Source: Chloroflexota bacterium (GTDB lineage: Bacteria > Chloroflexota > Limnocylindria > QHBO01). Taken from it: a stretch of DNA of 64,000 nt. Positions within the stretch are counted from its first letter, which is position 1. Every line of letters begins with the position of its first letter. The notes beneath the pieces are model-generated. The model had not been told where the DNA came from. It ran no database searches and was given only the letters and a program-made list of their open reading frames with translations. Location: assembly GCA_040902225.1 (NCBI GenBank), contig JBBDXT010000005.1, forward strand, positions 1 through 64,000. The letters are read 5' to 3'. Both the position numbers and the translations under genes were made by a program. Below, piece by piece: positions 42,556 to 50,430 of this stretch.

Positions 42556-44496
42556 CTACTCCTTCTCGTCCTCGCCGAAGAGGTGCGCCACCTTGTCCTC
42601 CCACTTGGCGACGACCACCCGTGTCTTGATCTTGAGCGACGGGGTGAGCTCGCCCTCCTCCTCGGAGAGCAGGCGCGGCAGCAGCGCCACACGACGCGGA
42701 CGCTCGTAGATGGCAAAGCCGTCGAGCTTGGCCTTCACCTCGCCCTCCATCAGCTTCTGAACCGCCTTCTCGCCAACCAGCTGTTCGGGGGGTATCTCGG
42801 CCATGCCGTTGGCCGCTGCCCACGTCCCGAGCTGGTCGAAGTCGGGCACCAGCAGCACGCCGGTGTACGGCTGGTTGTCGCCCAGGATCAGCGCCTGCGC
42901 GATGTAGCGGCTGGTCAGGATCGCGATCTCCATCGGCGCCGGAGCCACGTTCTTGCCGTTGCCCAGCACGATGATGTTCTTGAGCCGGTCGGTGATCAGG
43001 ACCCGCCCTTCGGAGTCGAGCTCGCCGATATCCCCGGTGTGGAACCAGCCATCGGCGTCGATGACGCGGGCAGTCTCCTCGGGCTGATTGTGGTAGCCCT
43101 TCATGACCTGGGGTCCCCTGGCCAGGATCTCGCCCGTGCCCGGGTCGATCCGGATCTGCGTCTCAGCGACCGGGCGACCGACAGTTCCGAACTTGAAGTC
43201 GCCGGGTCGGTTGATGGTCAGCAACGGAGCGGTCTCGGTCAGCCCGTACCCCTCCAGGATGAGCATTCCCATGGCGTAGAAGAACTCGCCGATCTCCTGC
43301 GACAGCGGGGCGCCGCCCGACACGAAGTAGCGAACGCGACCGCCGGTGCGCGCCGTGATCTTGTGGAAGACGAGCCGATCCGCGACCTTCAGCTGCAATC
43401 GCAGCCACGCCGAGTTCGGCCGGCCGGCGAGGTGGTTGGCGTACTTGGCGCGCCCCAGCCCCAGCGCCCAGCCGAAGATTCGCTGGCGCAGGGCCGGCCC
43501 GGCCTCCACCGTCGACAGGACCCGCGCGTAGAGGCGCTCGTAGAGGCGCGGTACGGCGACCATCACGGTCGGACGCACCTCAGCCATGTTGGCCGCCAGC
43601 CGCTCGATGGCGGGCTCGGCGTAGGCGATCGTGCAGCCGCGGCCCAGCGGCACGATCTGACCGGCCGCGCGCTCGGTCATGTGCGAGAGGGGCAGGAAGG
43701 AGAGGAACAGGTCGTTCTCGTTGAAGTCGACCGCCTGCACCCCGCCCTCGAAGTTGTGCAGGATGTTGCCGTGGGTGAGCACGACGCCCTTGGGGTTGGC
43801 GGTCGTCCCCGAGGTGTGGACGATCGTCGCCACCTTGTCACGGCCGTATCCGCGCCAGGTCTCCGACCACTCCCGGATCTCGCCCACATCGGCCGTGGCC
43901 AGGTCGAAGATGTCGTCGAAGCTGATCGCCCCGGCGGGGAGCCGGCCGCGGTCGTCGATCACGACCACGTGCTCGAGCGTCGGGCACTGCGCCCGCACCT
44001 GGTCGATCTTGGCAGCCTGCTGCAGGTTCTCCACGAAGATCAGGCGGGCCTCGACGTTGTTGATCACGAATGCGGCCTGGTTCGGCTCGACCGAGGGGTA
44101 GATCGGGCAGGTCACCGCGCCGAGCGAGAGGGAGCCCAGGTCGGCCGCCAGCCAGGCAGGGCGGGTGCGGCTCATGATGCAGACCCGATCGCCGTCGCGG
44201 ATGCCGAGGTGCTTCAGGCCAAGCGCCACCTGCGTGATCCAGTCCCACGTCTGGCGATAGGTGGTGCTCGTCCACTCTACCGCCTCCTCCTCCGGCGGCC
44301 CTCCGACCTGTCGCTTCGTCTTGGGCAGCTTCCAGCGCAGCGCCTCCTTTTCCGGGTTGCGCATCATCGAGTTGTGGACCAACGACACGAGGCTGTCGGC
44401 GCGCAGCTCAGCCGGGATGTCGAGCGGCTCGATCTCGGTCTGCATCAGGCGCCGCGCGGGGGCGTCCACCATCTCATCGGTTGCCGTGGTCGTCAT
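42556..44496 (-). CDS. Long-chain fatty acid-CoA ligase (AMP-forming)
   Basis: Activates fatty acids to acyl-CoA through an acyl-AMP. The 646-residue protein has the ATP-binding motif VHTSGTTANPKGVVLTHGN (near 205), SFLPLSHMTER, the GYGLTETAP motif (near 385), WFHTGDIGELD (near 460) and LKNIIVLGNGKNVAP (near 485), with a C-terminal Lys in TPSLKIKTR. The long form resembles FadD15/ACSL-type synthetases. ATG 44496 is chosen because it overlaps the acyl-CoA dehydrogenase stop by 4 nt; the longer open frame upstream lies inside that gene. Confidence 0.94.
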   Translation of the reverse strand: MTTTATDEMVDAPARRLMQTEIEPLDIPAELRADSLVSLVHNSMMRNPEKEALRWKLPKTKRQVGGPPEEEAVEWTSTTYRQTWDWITQVALGLKHLGIRDGDRVCIMSRTRPAWLAADLGSLSLGAVTCPIYPSVEPNQAAFVINNVEARLIFVENLQQAAKIDQVRAQCPTLEHVVVIDDRGRLPAGAISFDDIFDLATADVGEIREWSETWRGYGRDKVATIVHTSGTTANPKGVVLTHGNILHNFEGGVQAVDFNENDLFLSFLPLSHMTERAAGQIVPLGRGCTIAYAEPAIERLAANMAEVRPTVMVAVPRLYERLYARVLSTVEAGPALRQRIFGWALGLGRAKYANHLAGRPNSAWLRLQLKVADRLVFHKITARTGGRVRYFVSGGAPLSQEIGEFFYAMGMLILEGYGLTETAPLLTINRPGDFKFGTVGRPVAETQIRIDPGTGEILARGPQVMKGYHNQPEETARVIDADGWFHTGDIGELDSEGRVLITDRLKNIIVLGNGKNVAPAPMEIAILTSRYIAQALILGDNQPYTGVLLVPDFDQLGTWAAANGMAEIPPEQLVGEKAVQKLMEGEVKAKLDGFAIYERPRRVALLPRLLSEEEGELTPSLKIKTRVVVAKWEDKVAHLFGEDEKE

Positions 44497-45677
44497 CGGT
44501 CGGACCTCCGCATATCCTCGATCAGCTGCTGCGCAATGATGAGCCGCTGAATCTGGTTGCTGCCCTCGTAGATCTGGGCTCCCTTGGCGTCGCGCATGAA
44601 TCGCTCCACCGGGTTGTCGCGCGAGTATCCGGCACCCCCGTAGACCTGGACGGCGTCGGTCGTCACGCGCATGGCGGTGTCGCTGGCGAACATCTTGGCC
44701 ATGCTGCTGGCCGCGTTGATCGAGCCTCCGGCGTCCCGCAGGCGCGCGGCACGCCAGGTCAGCAGGCGGGACGCGTCGACCGCCACCGCCGCGTCGGCCA
44801 GGATGGCCTGGATCATCTCCTGCTCGGCGATGGGGCGGCCGAACTGGGTGCGTTGCGAGGCGTAGCGAGTGGCGTGCTCGAGCGCTGCCCGGGCGAGGCC
44901 GGTGCAGGCTGCCGCGATGCTGATCCGTCCCGAGGCGAGCGAGCCGAGGGCCACCTTGAGGCCCTCCCCCTCCGCTCCCAGACGGTCGGCCTCCGGGACC
45001 AGGGCCTCTTCGAAGACAAGCTCGGCGGCGGGGGAATCGCGGATCCCCATCTTGCGTTCGTGGCTCCCGACCCGGAAGCCGGGCGTGTCGCTGCCCACCA
45101 CGAACGCCGTCACCCCATCGCGACCACGCGAGTGGTCCACCGTGCCGAAGACCACGTAGACATCCGCCTCTCCCCCATTCGTGATCCATACCTTGGTGCC
45201 GGTGAGCGTGTAGCCGTCGTCGGTGCGCCGCGCGGAGAGCGACAGCGCTGCCGCATCCGAGCCCGCGCCCGGTTCTGTCAGGGCGAAGGCGCCGAGATGA
45301 GCGCCCGACGTCATGGGGGGAAGGAAGCGCGCCTTCTGCTCATCGGTCCCGTAGGAGTAGATGCAGAGCTGCGACAGAACGTGGACCGAGAGGCTGATCG
45401 CCATGCCCATGTCGGCCGCGGCGATCTCCTCGCAGGCCAGGGCCCACGCAAAGTAGGAGAGGCCGGCGCCGCCGAGCTCCTCCGGGTACGGGATCGCCGT
45501 CAGGCCCAGCTCACCCATCCGCGTGAAGAGCCCGCGGTCGTACCACTCCTCCTCGTCGCGCTTGGCAACCGTCGTCGCCAGCTCGCGCTGGGCGAACTCG
45601 CGGGCAGTGTCTCGAACCGAGCGCTCCTCCTCACTGAGGGCGAACGGATCCGGAACGGGCGTCGCGGTGCTTGTCAT
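44493..45677 (-). CDS. Acyl-CoA dehydrogenase
   Basis: FAD-dependent alpha-beta dehydrogenation of acyl-CoA, the first oxidation of beta-oxidation. The 394-residue protein has AFALTEPGAGSDAA (FAD/substrate loop, near 130), VWITNGGEADVYVVF (near 160), ASQRTQFGRPIAEQEM (near 270), QVYGGAGYSRDNPVERF and the catalytic Glu in AQIYEGSNQIQR (near 375), the position used by short/medium-chain enzymes. It starts 1 nt inside the preceding gene's stop codon and overlaps the acyl-CoA ligase by 4 nt, so these are strictly coupled. Confidence 0.95.
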   Translation of the reverse strand: MTSTATPVPDPFALSEEERSVRDTAREFAQRELATTVAKRDEEEWYDRGLFTRMGELGLTAIPYPEELGGAGLSYFAWALACEEIAAADMGMAISLSVHVLSQLCIYSYGTDEQKARFLPPMTSGAHLGAFALTEPGAGSDAAALSLSARRTDDGYTLTGTKVWITNGGEADVYVVFGTVDHSRGRDGVTAFVVGSDTPGFRVGSHERKMGIRDSPAAELVFEEALVPEADRLGAEGEGLKVALGSLASGRISIAAACTGLARAALEHATRYASQRTQFGRPIAEQEMIQAILADAAVAVDASRLLTWRAARLRDAGGSINAASSMAKMFASDTAMRVTTDAVQVYGGAGYSRDNPVERFMRDAKGAQIYEGSNQIQRLIIAQQLIEDMRRSDR

Positions 45678-46549
45678 CAGCCGATCTTCGTCCCCCGCTC
45701 GTCGTACTGATAGAAGCCTCGACCCGTCTTCCGCCCCAGGTGGCCCGCGGCAACCATCTGGCGCAGGAGCGGGGCGGCGCGGAACTTGGGGTCGCCGAAG
45801 CCGCGATACAGCACGTCCAGGACGCTGAGCATCACGTCGTTGCCGATAAAGTCGCTCAGCTCCAGGGGGCCCATCGGGTGGTTGAGGCCGAGCTTCGCCC
45901 CGGCGTCGATGTGATCGGCGCTGCCAGTGCCGTCCATGAGGGCGAAGACCGCCTCGTTGATGAAGGGGCCGAGCATCCGGTTGACGATGAAGCCCGGATA
46001 GTCCTTCGACTCGATCACCGTCTTGCCGAGCTCCTCGGCGAAGGCGCGGGCCGCGGCCCGGGTGGCATCATCGGTCTCGAGCCCGCGGATGATCTCGATC
46101 AGGCCCATCACCGGCACCGGTGAGAAGAAGTGCAGGCCGATGAAGCGGCCGGGCCGGTCGGTCGCGGTGGCGAGGGAGGTGATGCTGATGCTGCTCGTGT
46201 TGCTGGCGAAGATGGCGTCCGCATCGGCTGCTGAGCTGAGGGCCTGCCACGTCTCACGCTTGACCGATTCGTCCTCGAAGACGGCCTCGATCACGATGTC
46301 GTGGCCGGCTGCGCCCTCCGCACCCGCGCCGGTCGCGATCCGGGACAGCACAGCGTCGGCATCTTCCTGCGTGAGCTTGCCCTTCTCGACCTGGCCGGCG
46401 AGGTTGCCCGCGATCCGGGACTTCCCCTTCTCGGCCAGTTCAGCCGTCCGATCGGCGAGGGTCACCTGCTTGCCCGCCGCCGCGCTCACCTGCCCGATGC
46501 CGTGTCCCATCAGGCCGGCGCCGATGACGAAGACCCGGTTGAGGCTCAT
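45677..46549 (-). CDS. 3-hydroxyacyl-CoA (3-hydroxybutyryl-CoA) dehydrogenase
   Basis: NAD(P)-dependent oxidation of 3-hydroxyacyl-CoA. The 290-residue protein has the Rossmann motif VFVIGAGLMGHGIGQ (near 6-20), IFASNTSSISIT, the catalytic His in GLHFFSPVPVMGLIEI (near 135), the Asn in FIVNRMLGPFINEA (near 180) and LGLNHPMGPLELSDFIG. ATG 46549 is chosen because TACGCT lies 8 nt upstream and homologues start here; the in-frame ATG at 46570 lies upstream of the hexamer. It is the first gene of the beta-oxidation cluster. Confidence 0.95.
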   Translation of the reverse strand: MSLNRVFVIGAGLMGHGIGQVSAAAGKQVTLADRTAELAEKGKSRIAGNLAGQVEKGKLTQEDADAVLSRIATGAGAEGAAGHDIVIEAVFEDESVKRETWQALSSAADADAIFASNTSSISITSLATATDRPGRFIGLHFFSPVPVMGLIEIIRGLETDDATRAAARAFAEELGKTVIESKDYPGFIVNRMLGPFINEAVFALMDGTGSADHIDAGAKLGLNHPMGPLELSDFIGNDVMLSVLDVLYRGFGDPKFRAAPLLRQMVAAGHLGRKTGRGFYQYDERGTKIG

Positions 46550-46557
46550 GGCTGAGT

Positions 46558-46563
46558 AGCGTA
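46558..46563 (-). promoter_or_regulatory. -10-like TACGCT for the beta-oxidation operon
   Basis: TACGCT on the minus strand, 8 nt before the ATG at 46549. It marks the likely transcription start of the HBD-ACAD-ACSL cluster. Confidence 0.45.
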
Positions 46564-46606
46564 CCAGCACCGATAATCCCCCCGAACCATGACGCCTGCC
46601 CCTCGG

Positions 46607-47536
46607 CTAGGACTCCGCGTCCTCGGCGAGCAGCCTTTCGGCGGCTGTGATCGGGTCGAGCTCGCGCGTTGCCACCGACTGCACGGTCGCCTCCCAATCG
46701 GCGTGATGCGAACCACGGCCCATCGCCAGGTCGGCGAGCGCACGGCGCACCTGGTTCCGCGCGCGGGCGGTGGCCTGCTCCGGTGAACGCGCCGTGGAGC
46801 GGTGCGCCTCGATGGCGTCCGCCAGGACGGCAACTCCCTCCGCTTTGGTTGCGGTCGTGAGCATGATCGGCGGCTTGCGGCCGACACGACCCCCCGCGGT
46901 GGACAGCATCGCGCGCAGGTGGCGTGCGGCGAGATCGGCTCCCGGACGGTCGCCCTTGTTGACGACCAGCAGGTCGGCGACCTCGAGCAGGCCGGCCTTG
47001 ATGGCCTGCACCTCATCCCCCATCTCCGGGACCTCGACCACGACCGTGGTCTCCGCCAGGCGCGCGATCTCGACCTCGCTCTGGCCGGCGCCGACCGTCT
47101 CGATCAGGATCGGGTCGTACCCGGCCGCGTCGAGGGCCGCGGCGGCCATCCAGGTTGCGGCCGCGATGCCACCCAGCTCGCCGCGGCTGGCCATCGAGCG
47201 CATGAAGACGTCGCGGTCCGCCGCATGACCCATCATCCGGATCCGGTCCCCCATGATCGCGCCGCCGGTGTAGGGCGACGATGGGTCCACGGCCACGATT
47301 CCCACCCGCCTGCCGCGGCCCCGCCATTCCTCGGTGAGCGCATTGACGAGGGTCGACTTGCCGCTCCCCGGTGGTCCGGTGATGCCCACCAGGTGTCCTC
47401 CGCGCCCGGCGGCGAAGAGCTCGGGCAGCAGGTCGCGCAGGCCGGGAGCGTCGTTCTCGATCGCGGTCAGCAGACGAGCCAGCGCAAGTCGCTCACCCGC
47501 CACGGCGCCGCGCAGCAGCCCCGCGAGGTCGGCCAC
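46607..47536 (-). CDS. meaB: Methylmalonyl-CoA mutase-associated GTPase MeaB
   Basis: G3E-family GTPase that protects and reloads adenosylcobalamin on methylmalonyl-CoA mutase. The 309-residue protein shows the P-loop GITGPPGSGKSTL (near 50-62), VAVDPSSPYTGGAIMGDRIRM (near 80), the GELGG segment, the Walker B-like ETVGAGQSEVEI (near 145) and a guanine-specificity NKGD (near 193). GTG start. It lies 5 nt after the stop of the B12-binding mutase subunit, which supports this assignment over the older ArgK name. Confidence 0.95.
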   Translation of the reverse strand: MADLAGLLRGAVAGERLALARLLTAIENDAPGLRDLLPELFAAGRGGHLVGITGPPGSGKSTLVNALTEEWRGRGRRVGIVAVDPSSPYTGGAIMGDRIRMMGHAADRDVFMRSMASRGELGGIAAATWMAAAALDAAGYDPILIETVGAGQSEVEIARLAETTVVVEVPEMGDEVQAIKAGLLEVADLLVVNKGDRPGADLAARHLRAMLSTAGGRVGRKPPIMLTTATKAEGVAVLADAIEAHRSTARSPEQATARARNQVRRALADLAMGRGSHHADWEATVQSVATRELDPITAAERLLAEDAES

Positions 47537-47541
47537 GACCC

Positions 47542-47955
47542 TCAGGCGCGCCGGCGCGCGTGCTCGCGGAAGTAGCCCGCGATCTGGCCGATGCTGGTCC
47601 CCGGGCCGAAGATCTCACCGATCCCCGCCGCCTTCAGCTTGGTGACGTCGGCATCGGGAATGATTCCGCCGGCGGCGATCAGCACGTCGTCCATGCCACG
47701 TTCGCGGCTCAGCTCGACGACGCGCGGCAGCAGGGCCATGTGCGCCCCCGACAGGATCGACATGCCGATCACGTCCACGTCCTCCTGCTCGGCGGCGTCC
47801 ACGATCATCTCCGGCGTCTGGCGCAGGCCGGTATAGATGACCTCGAAGCCCTCGTCGCGCAGGCCGCGCGCGAGCACCTTGGCGCCGCGGTCGTGGCCGT
47901 CGAGCCCCGGCTTGGCGATCAGGACGCGGATCGGGATGCTGCGGGCGTCATCCAT
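47542..47955 (-). CDS. Cobalamin-binding subunit of methylmalonyl-CoA mutase-type enzyme
   Basis: The small stand-alone B12-binding domain (137 aa). The corrinoid signature is present in order: DGHDRGAKV (D-x-H-x-x-G, near 20), [20 protein letters not shown] (S-x-L) and [11 protein letters not shown] (GG). It needs a large TIM-barrel partner; mcmA starts at 63486 in this window, about 15 kb away, and may be that partner. ATG 47955 has TAGAAT 8 nt upstream and no Shine-Dalgarno. It overlaps the end of the luciferase-like gene by 8 nt. Confidence 0.93.
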   Translation of the reverse strand: MDDARSIPIRVLIAKPGLDGHDRGAKVLARGLRDEGFEVIYTGLRQTPEMIVDAAEQEDVDVIGMSILSGAHMALLPRVVELSRERGMDDVLIAAGGIIPDADVTKLKAAGIGEIFGPGTSIGQIAGYFREHARRRA

Positions 47956-48874
47956 GCGCGCCGATTCTAGCGTCCGCCCTCGCCACCTCGGCTGCGCGCC
48001 CGAGCTCGGTGACCGCTGCGGCGTTGCGCGGCCACAGGTGCACGATCGCATGCTCGATCCCGAGCTCGCGGTAGGCAGCGAGGGCTCGGCCGACCTCCTC
48101 CGTGCCACCGGAGATCGCAATCTCGGGTGGGCCCTCGTCGGCAGGCTGCTGCAGCGCGGGGAACGAGACGAAGAGGCCAGCGGTGAGCGTGATCTCGGCC
48201 GGATCACGACCCTCGGCGACGCCTGCCTCGTGGAGTCGCTTTATGAGGTCCTCGAGCTCCGCGGCCGCCTCACGTCGACCGTACCAGGCAGCGTTCCACG
48301 CGTCGGCGTTTCGGGCCACGAGACCCAGCATCCGTGGGCCCTCTCCGGCGATGAGGATCCGCGGTCCATTGGGACGCGGGCCGGACGGCAGCAGCTCCGC
48401 ATCGGCACGGTGCCACCTGCCCTCGAACGTCACCTTGCCAATCCGCAGGAGGGGCAGCGCGATGTTGAGCCCCTCCTCGAAACGGCCCACCCGATGGTCG
48501 AACGGGTAGTCGAACGCGTCGAACTCCGGCTCGTGCCAGCCGCCGCCGAGCCCAAGGATGAGACGCCCGGCGGAGACCTCGTCCAGCGCGGTCGTCATCT
48601 TGGCTACCAGCGCGGGATTGCGGAATGGGAGCGCCAGCACCATCGGGCCGATCTGGACCCGCCGCGTGATGGCGGCCACGGCTGTCAGGATCGTCCAGCA
48701 CTCGTGAATGCCATGTGACTCGCCATCCGAGCGGAAGATGAGGTGATCGGCACCCCAGATCGAGTCGAGCCCCGCCTCCTCGGCGGCAAGCGTCATCCCG
48801 CGCAGCTCCTCCCATGCCAGCGGCCGGCCGAGCTTCTCCTGCTCGCCGAGCGGCAGCATCAGCCCCATCTTCAT
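47948..48874 (-). CDS. LLM-class flavin-dependent oxidoreductase
   Basis: A bacterial-luciferase-like TIM-barrel flavoprotein, possibly F420- or FMN-dependent; the substrate is unknown. The 308-residue protein has [15 protein letters not shown] at the start, [13 protein letters not shown] (near 37), the [19 protein letters not shown] segment (near 105) that typifies the F420-type subgroup, and [21 protein letters not shown] (near 165). ATG 48874 overlaps the pterin dehydratase stop by 4 nt. Its 3' end overlaps the start of the B12-binding subunit gene. Confidence 0.88.
   Translation of the reverse strand: MKMGLMLPLGEQEKLGRPLAWEELRGMTLAAEEAGLDSIWGADHLIFRSDGESHGIHECWTILTAVAAITRRVQIGPMVLALPFRNPALVAKMTTALDEVSAGRLILGLGGGWHEPEFDAFDYPFDHRVGRFEEGLNIALPLLRIGKVTFEGRWHRADAELLPSGPRPNGPRILIAGEGPRMLGLVARNADAWNAAWYGRREAAAELEDLIKRLHEAGVAEGRDPAEITLTAGLFVSFPALQQPADEGPPEIAISGGTEEVGRALAAYRELGIEHAIVHLWPRNAAAVTELGRAAEVARADARIGAHG
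47964..47969 (-). promoter_or_regulatory. -10-like TAGAAT before the B12-binding subunit gene
   Basis: TAGAAT on the minus strand, 8 nt before the ATG at 47955. It lies within the 3' end of the luciferase-like gene. Confidence 0.45.
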
Positions 48875-49173
48875 TCGTCCCCCTGCGCGGCCAGCCGGTC
48901 GATCGTCGCCGCCATCGCGGCATCCTTGGCGGTCAGCCCATGCGATGCCTTCGTGGTCAGCTTGAACGTCACGCGCCGCCAGTTGATCTCGATGTCCGGA
49001 TGATGATCGGCCTCTTCCGCGGCATCGGCCACGCGGTTGACGAGGGCGATCGCCGCGCGGAAGGTCGGGCACTCGACTGTCCGAATCAGCCAATCTCCCT
49101 GGCGGCGCCAGTCCGGGATGGCCTCGAGCGCTGCGGCGATCCCCGCGTCGGACAGGAGCGGTGCGTAGGGCAT
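48871..49173 (-). CDS. 4a-hydroxytetrahydrobiopterin dehydratase (PCD/DCoH)
   Basis: Dehydrates pterin-4a-carbinolamine, recycling a pterin cofactor. The 100-residue protein has the complete signature: IPDWRRQGDWLIRTVECPTF, then ADAAEEADHHPDIEINWRRV with the catalytic His pair and Asp (near 57-63), and LTTKASHGLTAKDAAMA. It follows folE by 4 nt. FolE makes the pterin precursor, so the pair suggests tetrahydropterin turnover, although no aromatic amino acid hydroxylase is visible here. Confidence 0.94.
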   Translation of the reverse strand: MPYAPLLSDAGIAAALEAIPDWRRQGDWLIRTVECPTFRAAIALVNRVADAAEEADHHPDIEINWRRVTFKLTTKASHGLTAKDAAMAATIDRLAAQGDE

Positions 49174-49177
49174 CGGC

Positions 49178-49759
49178 CTAGCGGTCTGACGAGCGACCGA
49201 TGAAGGTCAGGAACTCGGACCGCGTGCGGGCATCGGCCCGGAAGGTGCCGAGCATGGAGCTGGTGACCATGGTCGCTTCCTGCTTTCGGACGCCGCGCAT
49301 GACCGTGCACAGGTGCGTCGCCTCGACCACGCAGCCGACCCCCTTGGGATCGAGGCGCTCCATCAGGAAGCCCGCCACCTGCTGGGTCAGGCGTTCCTGC
49401 ACCTGCAGCCGGTGCGCATACATGTCCACGACGCGCGGAATCTTCGACAGGCCGATGATCCGGCCGCGCGGCAGGTAGCCGACGTGCGCCTTGCCGAAGA
49501 AGGGCAGCATATGGTGCTCGCACAGCGAGAAGAACTCGATGTCGCGGACCACCACCATCTCGTCGTAGTCGACCTCGAAGGTGGCGCTGCTGAGGAGGGC
49601 CCCCGGATCGGTGTGATAGCCCTCGGTCAGCTCGGCATACATGCGCCGGACGCGGTCCGGGGTGCCGGACAGACCCGCGCGATCGGGATCTTCGCCCAGC
49701 TCCACGAGGAGGGTCCTGACCGCCTCCGGGATCTGGCTGCCGGGTGAGCGCTCGTCCAT
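49178..49759 (-). CDS. folE: GTP cyclohydrolase I
   Basis: First committed step of folate/pterin synthesis from GTP. The 193-residue protein has the zinc Cys/His site SLCEHHMLPFFGKAHVGYLP (near 82), the GLSKIPRVVDMYAHRLQVQE segment, the second zinc Cys in HLCTVMRGV (near 154) and FLTFIG at the C-terminus. ATG 49759 is chosen because TAGCAT lies exactly 7 nt upstream; the ATG at 49768 is inside that hexamer. First gene of a folE-PCD-LLM-mutase-meaB run. Confidence 0.96.
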   Translation of the reverse strand: MDERSPGSQIPEAVRTLLVELGEDPDRAGLSGTPDRVRRMYAELTEGYHTDPGALLSSATFEVDYDEMVVVRDIEFFSLCEHHMLPFFGKAHVGYLPRGRIIGLSKIPRVVDMYAHRLQVQERLTQQVAGFLMERLDPKGVGCVVEATHLCTVMRGVRKQEATMVTSSMLGTFRADARTRSEFLTFIGRSSDR

Positions 49760-49766
49760 GACCGGC

Positions 49767-49772
49767 ATGCTA
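49767..49772 (-). promoter_or_regulatory. -10-like TAGCAT that sets the folE start
   Basis: TAGCAT on the minus strand, then exactly 7 nt to the ATG at 49759, with no Shine-Dalgarno sequence. Confidence 0.55.
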
Positions 49773-49863
49773 GCAGGGCACCCGCGCGGGCTAGGCGAGG
49801 GGCATTGGCGGCGGTAGACTCAAACCGCGCCCGCCGAATCCGCACGGACCGCCGCCCGTCGCC

Positions 49864-50430
49864 ATGGTGATTCACCGACCGTCTTCTCCATCGCTGCGCC
49901 TTGCCCTGCCCCGGACCGCCGGTGATCGGCTGAGCGGGCCGCTGGGAAGGCGTCTCGACGACCGCTACCACTATCTGCGGATGGTCCTCGCCGGCGGCAA
50001 GGAGCCGATCGAGGCGGTCGTGGTGGGGCCAGGCGGGACGTGCGCGCTGACGCTGCGCGCCGAGCTGGGCCGGTACCGCAAGCGGAACGGCCACTGGTAT
50101 CGGCTGAGCGGTGCGACCGATTCGTGGGTCCCGTGGGACGCCGACCGCATCACCGCCGCCCGGCTCGCCGGACGTCGCCTGGAGATGTACCTCGAGAGGG
50201 CGACGCTGCCGTCGGCGGTGACTGCCTGCCTGGTGCCGCCGCGGGGCGTGGAGATCGAATGGGACGCCGGCCAGCGGCCCGGCATCCAGGTCATCCGCGA
50301 CGCGGATGCGCTCGCGGCGACGATCACGGCAGGGGGCAATCTCACCAAGGTCCAGGTCGATCGGATCGTTGCACTGCTTGATCCTCGTCAGCCGCTCCCA
50401 AAGCTGTCACGGACCGCGCGTGCCACCTGA
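49864..50430 (+). CDS. Degenerate NERD-like protein
   Basis: A 188-residue soluble protein. Its middle resembles a nuclease-related (NERD) fold: PIEAVVVGPGGTCALTL, then GRY, W and a helix RITAARLAGRRLEMYLE, then a late strand VTACLVPPRGVEIEW. In active NERD proteins the first motif is D-H-V-x-V-x-x-x-G-x-x-x-I-E-x-K. Here the acidic D is Glu and the E-x-K pair is missing, so nuclease activity is unlikely. TAGACT at 49806 may be its promoter. The next membrane gene starts 11 nt before its stop. Confidence 0.5.
   Translation: MVIHRPSSPSLRLALPRTAGDRLSGPLGRRLDDRYHYLRMVLAGGKEPIEAVVVGPGGTCALTLRAELGRYRKRNGHWYRLSGATDSWVPWDADRITAARLAGRRLEMYLERATLPSAVTACLVPPRGVEIEWDAGQRPGIQVIRDADALAATITAGGNLTKVQVDRIVALLDPRQPLPKLSRTARAT

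Noticed and set aside
41470-44550. A 1026-codon plus-strand open frame antisense to thiolase and acyl-CoA ligase
   Set aside because: Same GC artefact; no domain or start signal, and it crosses two well-supported genes.
50306-50419. Upstream extension of the large membrane protein
   Set aside because: This stretch is the 3' end of the NERD-like gene in another frame; hydrophobic segments begin only after 50420.
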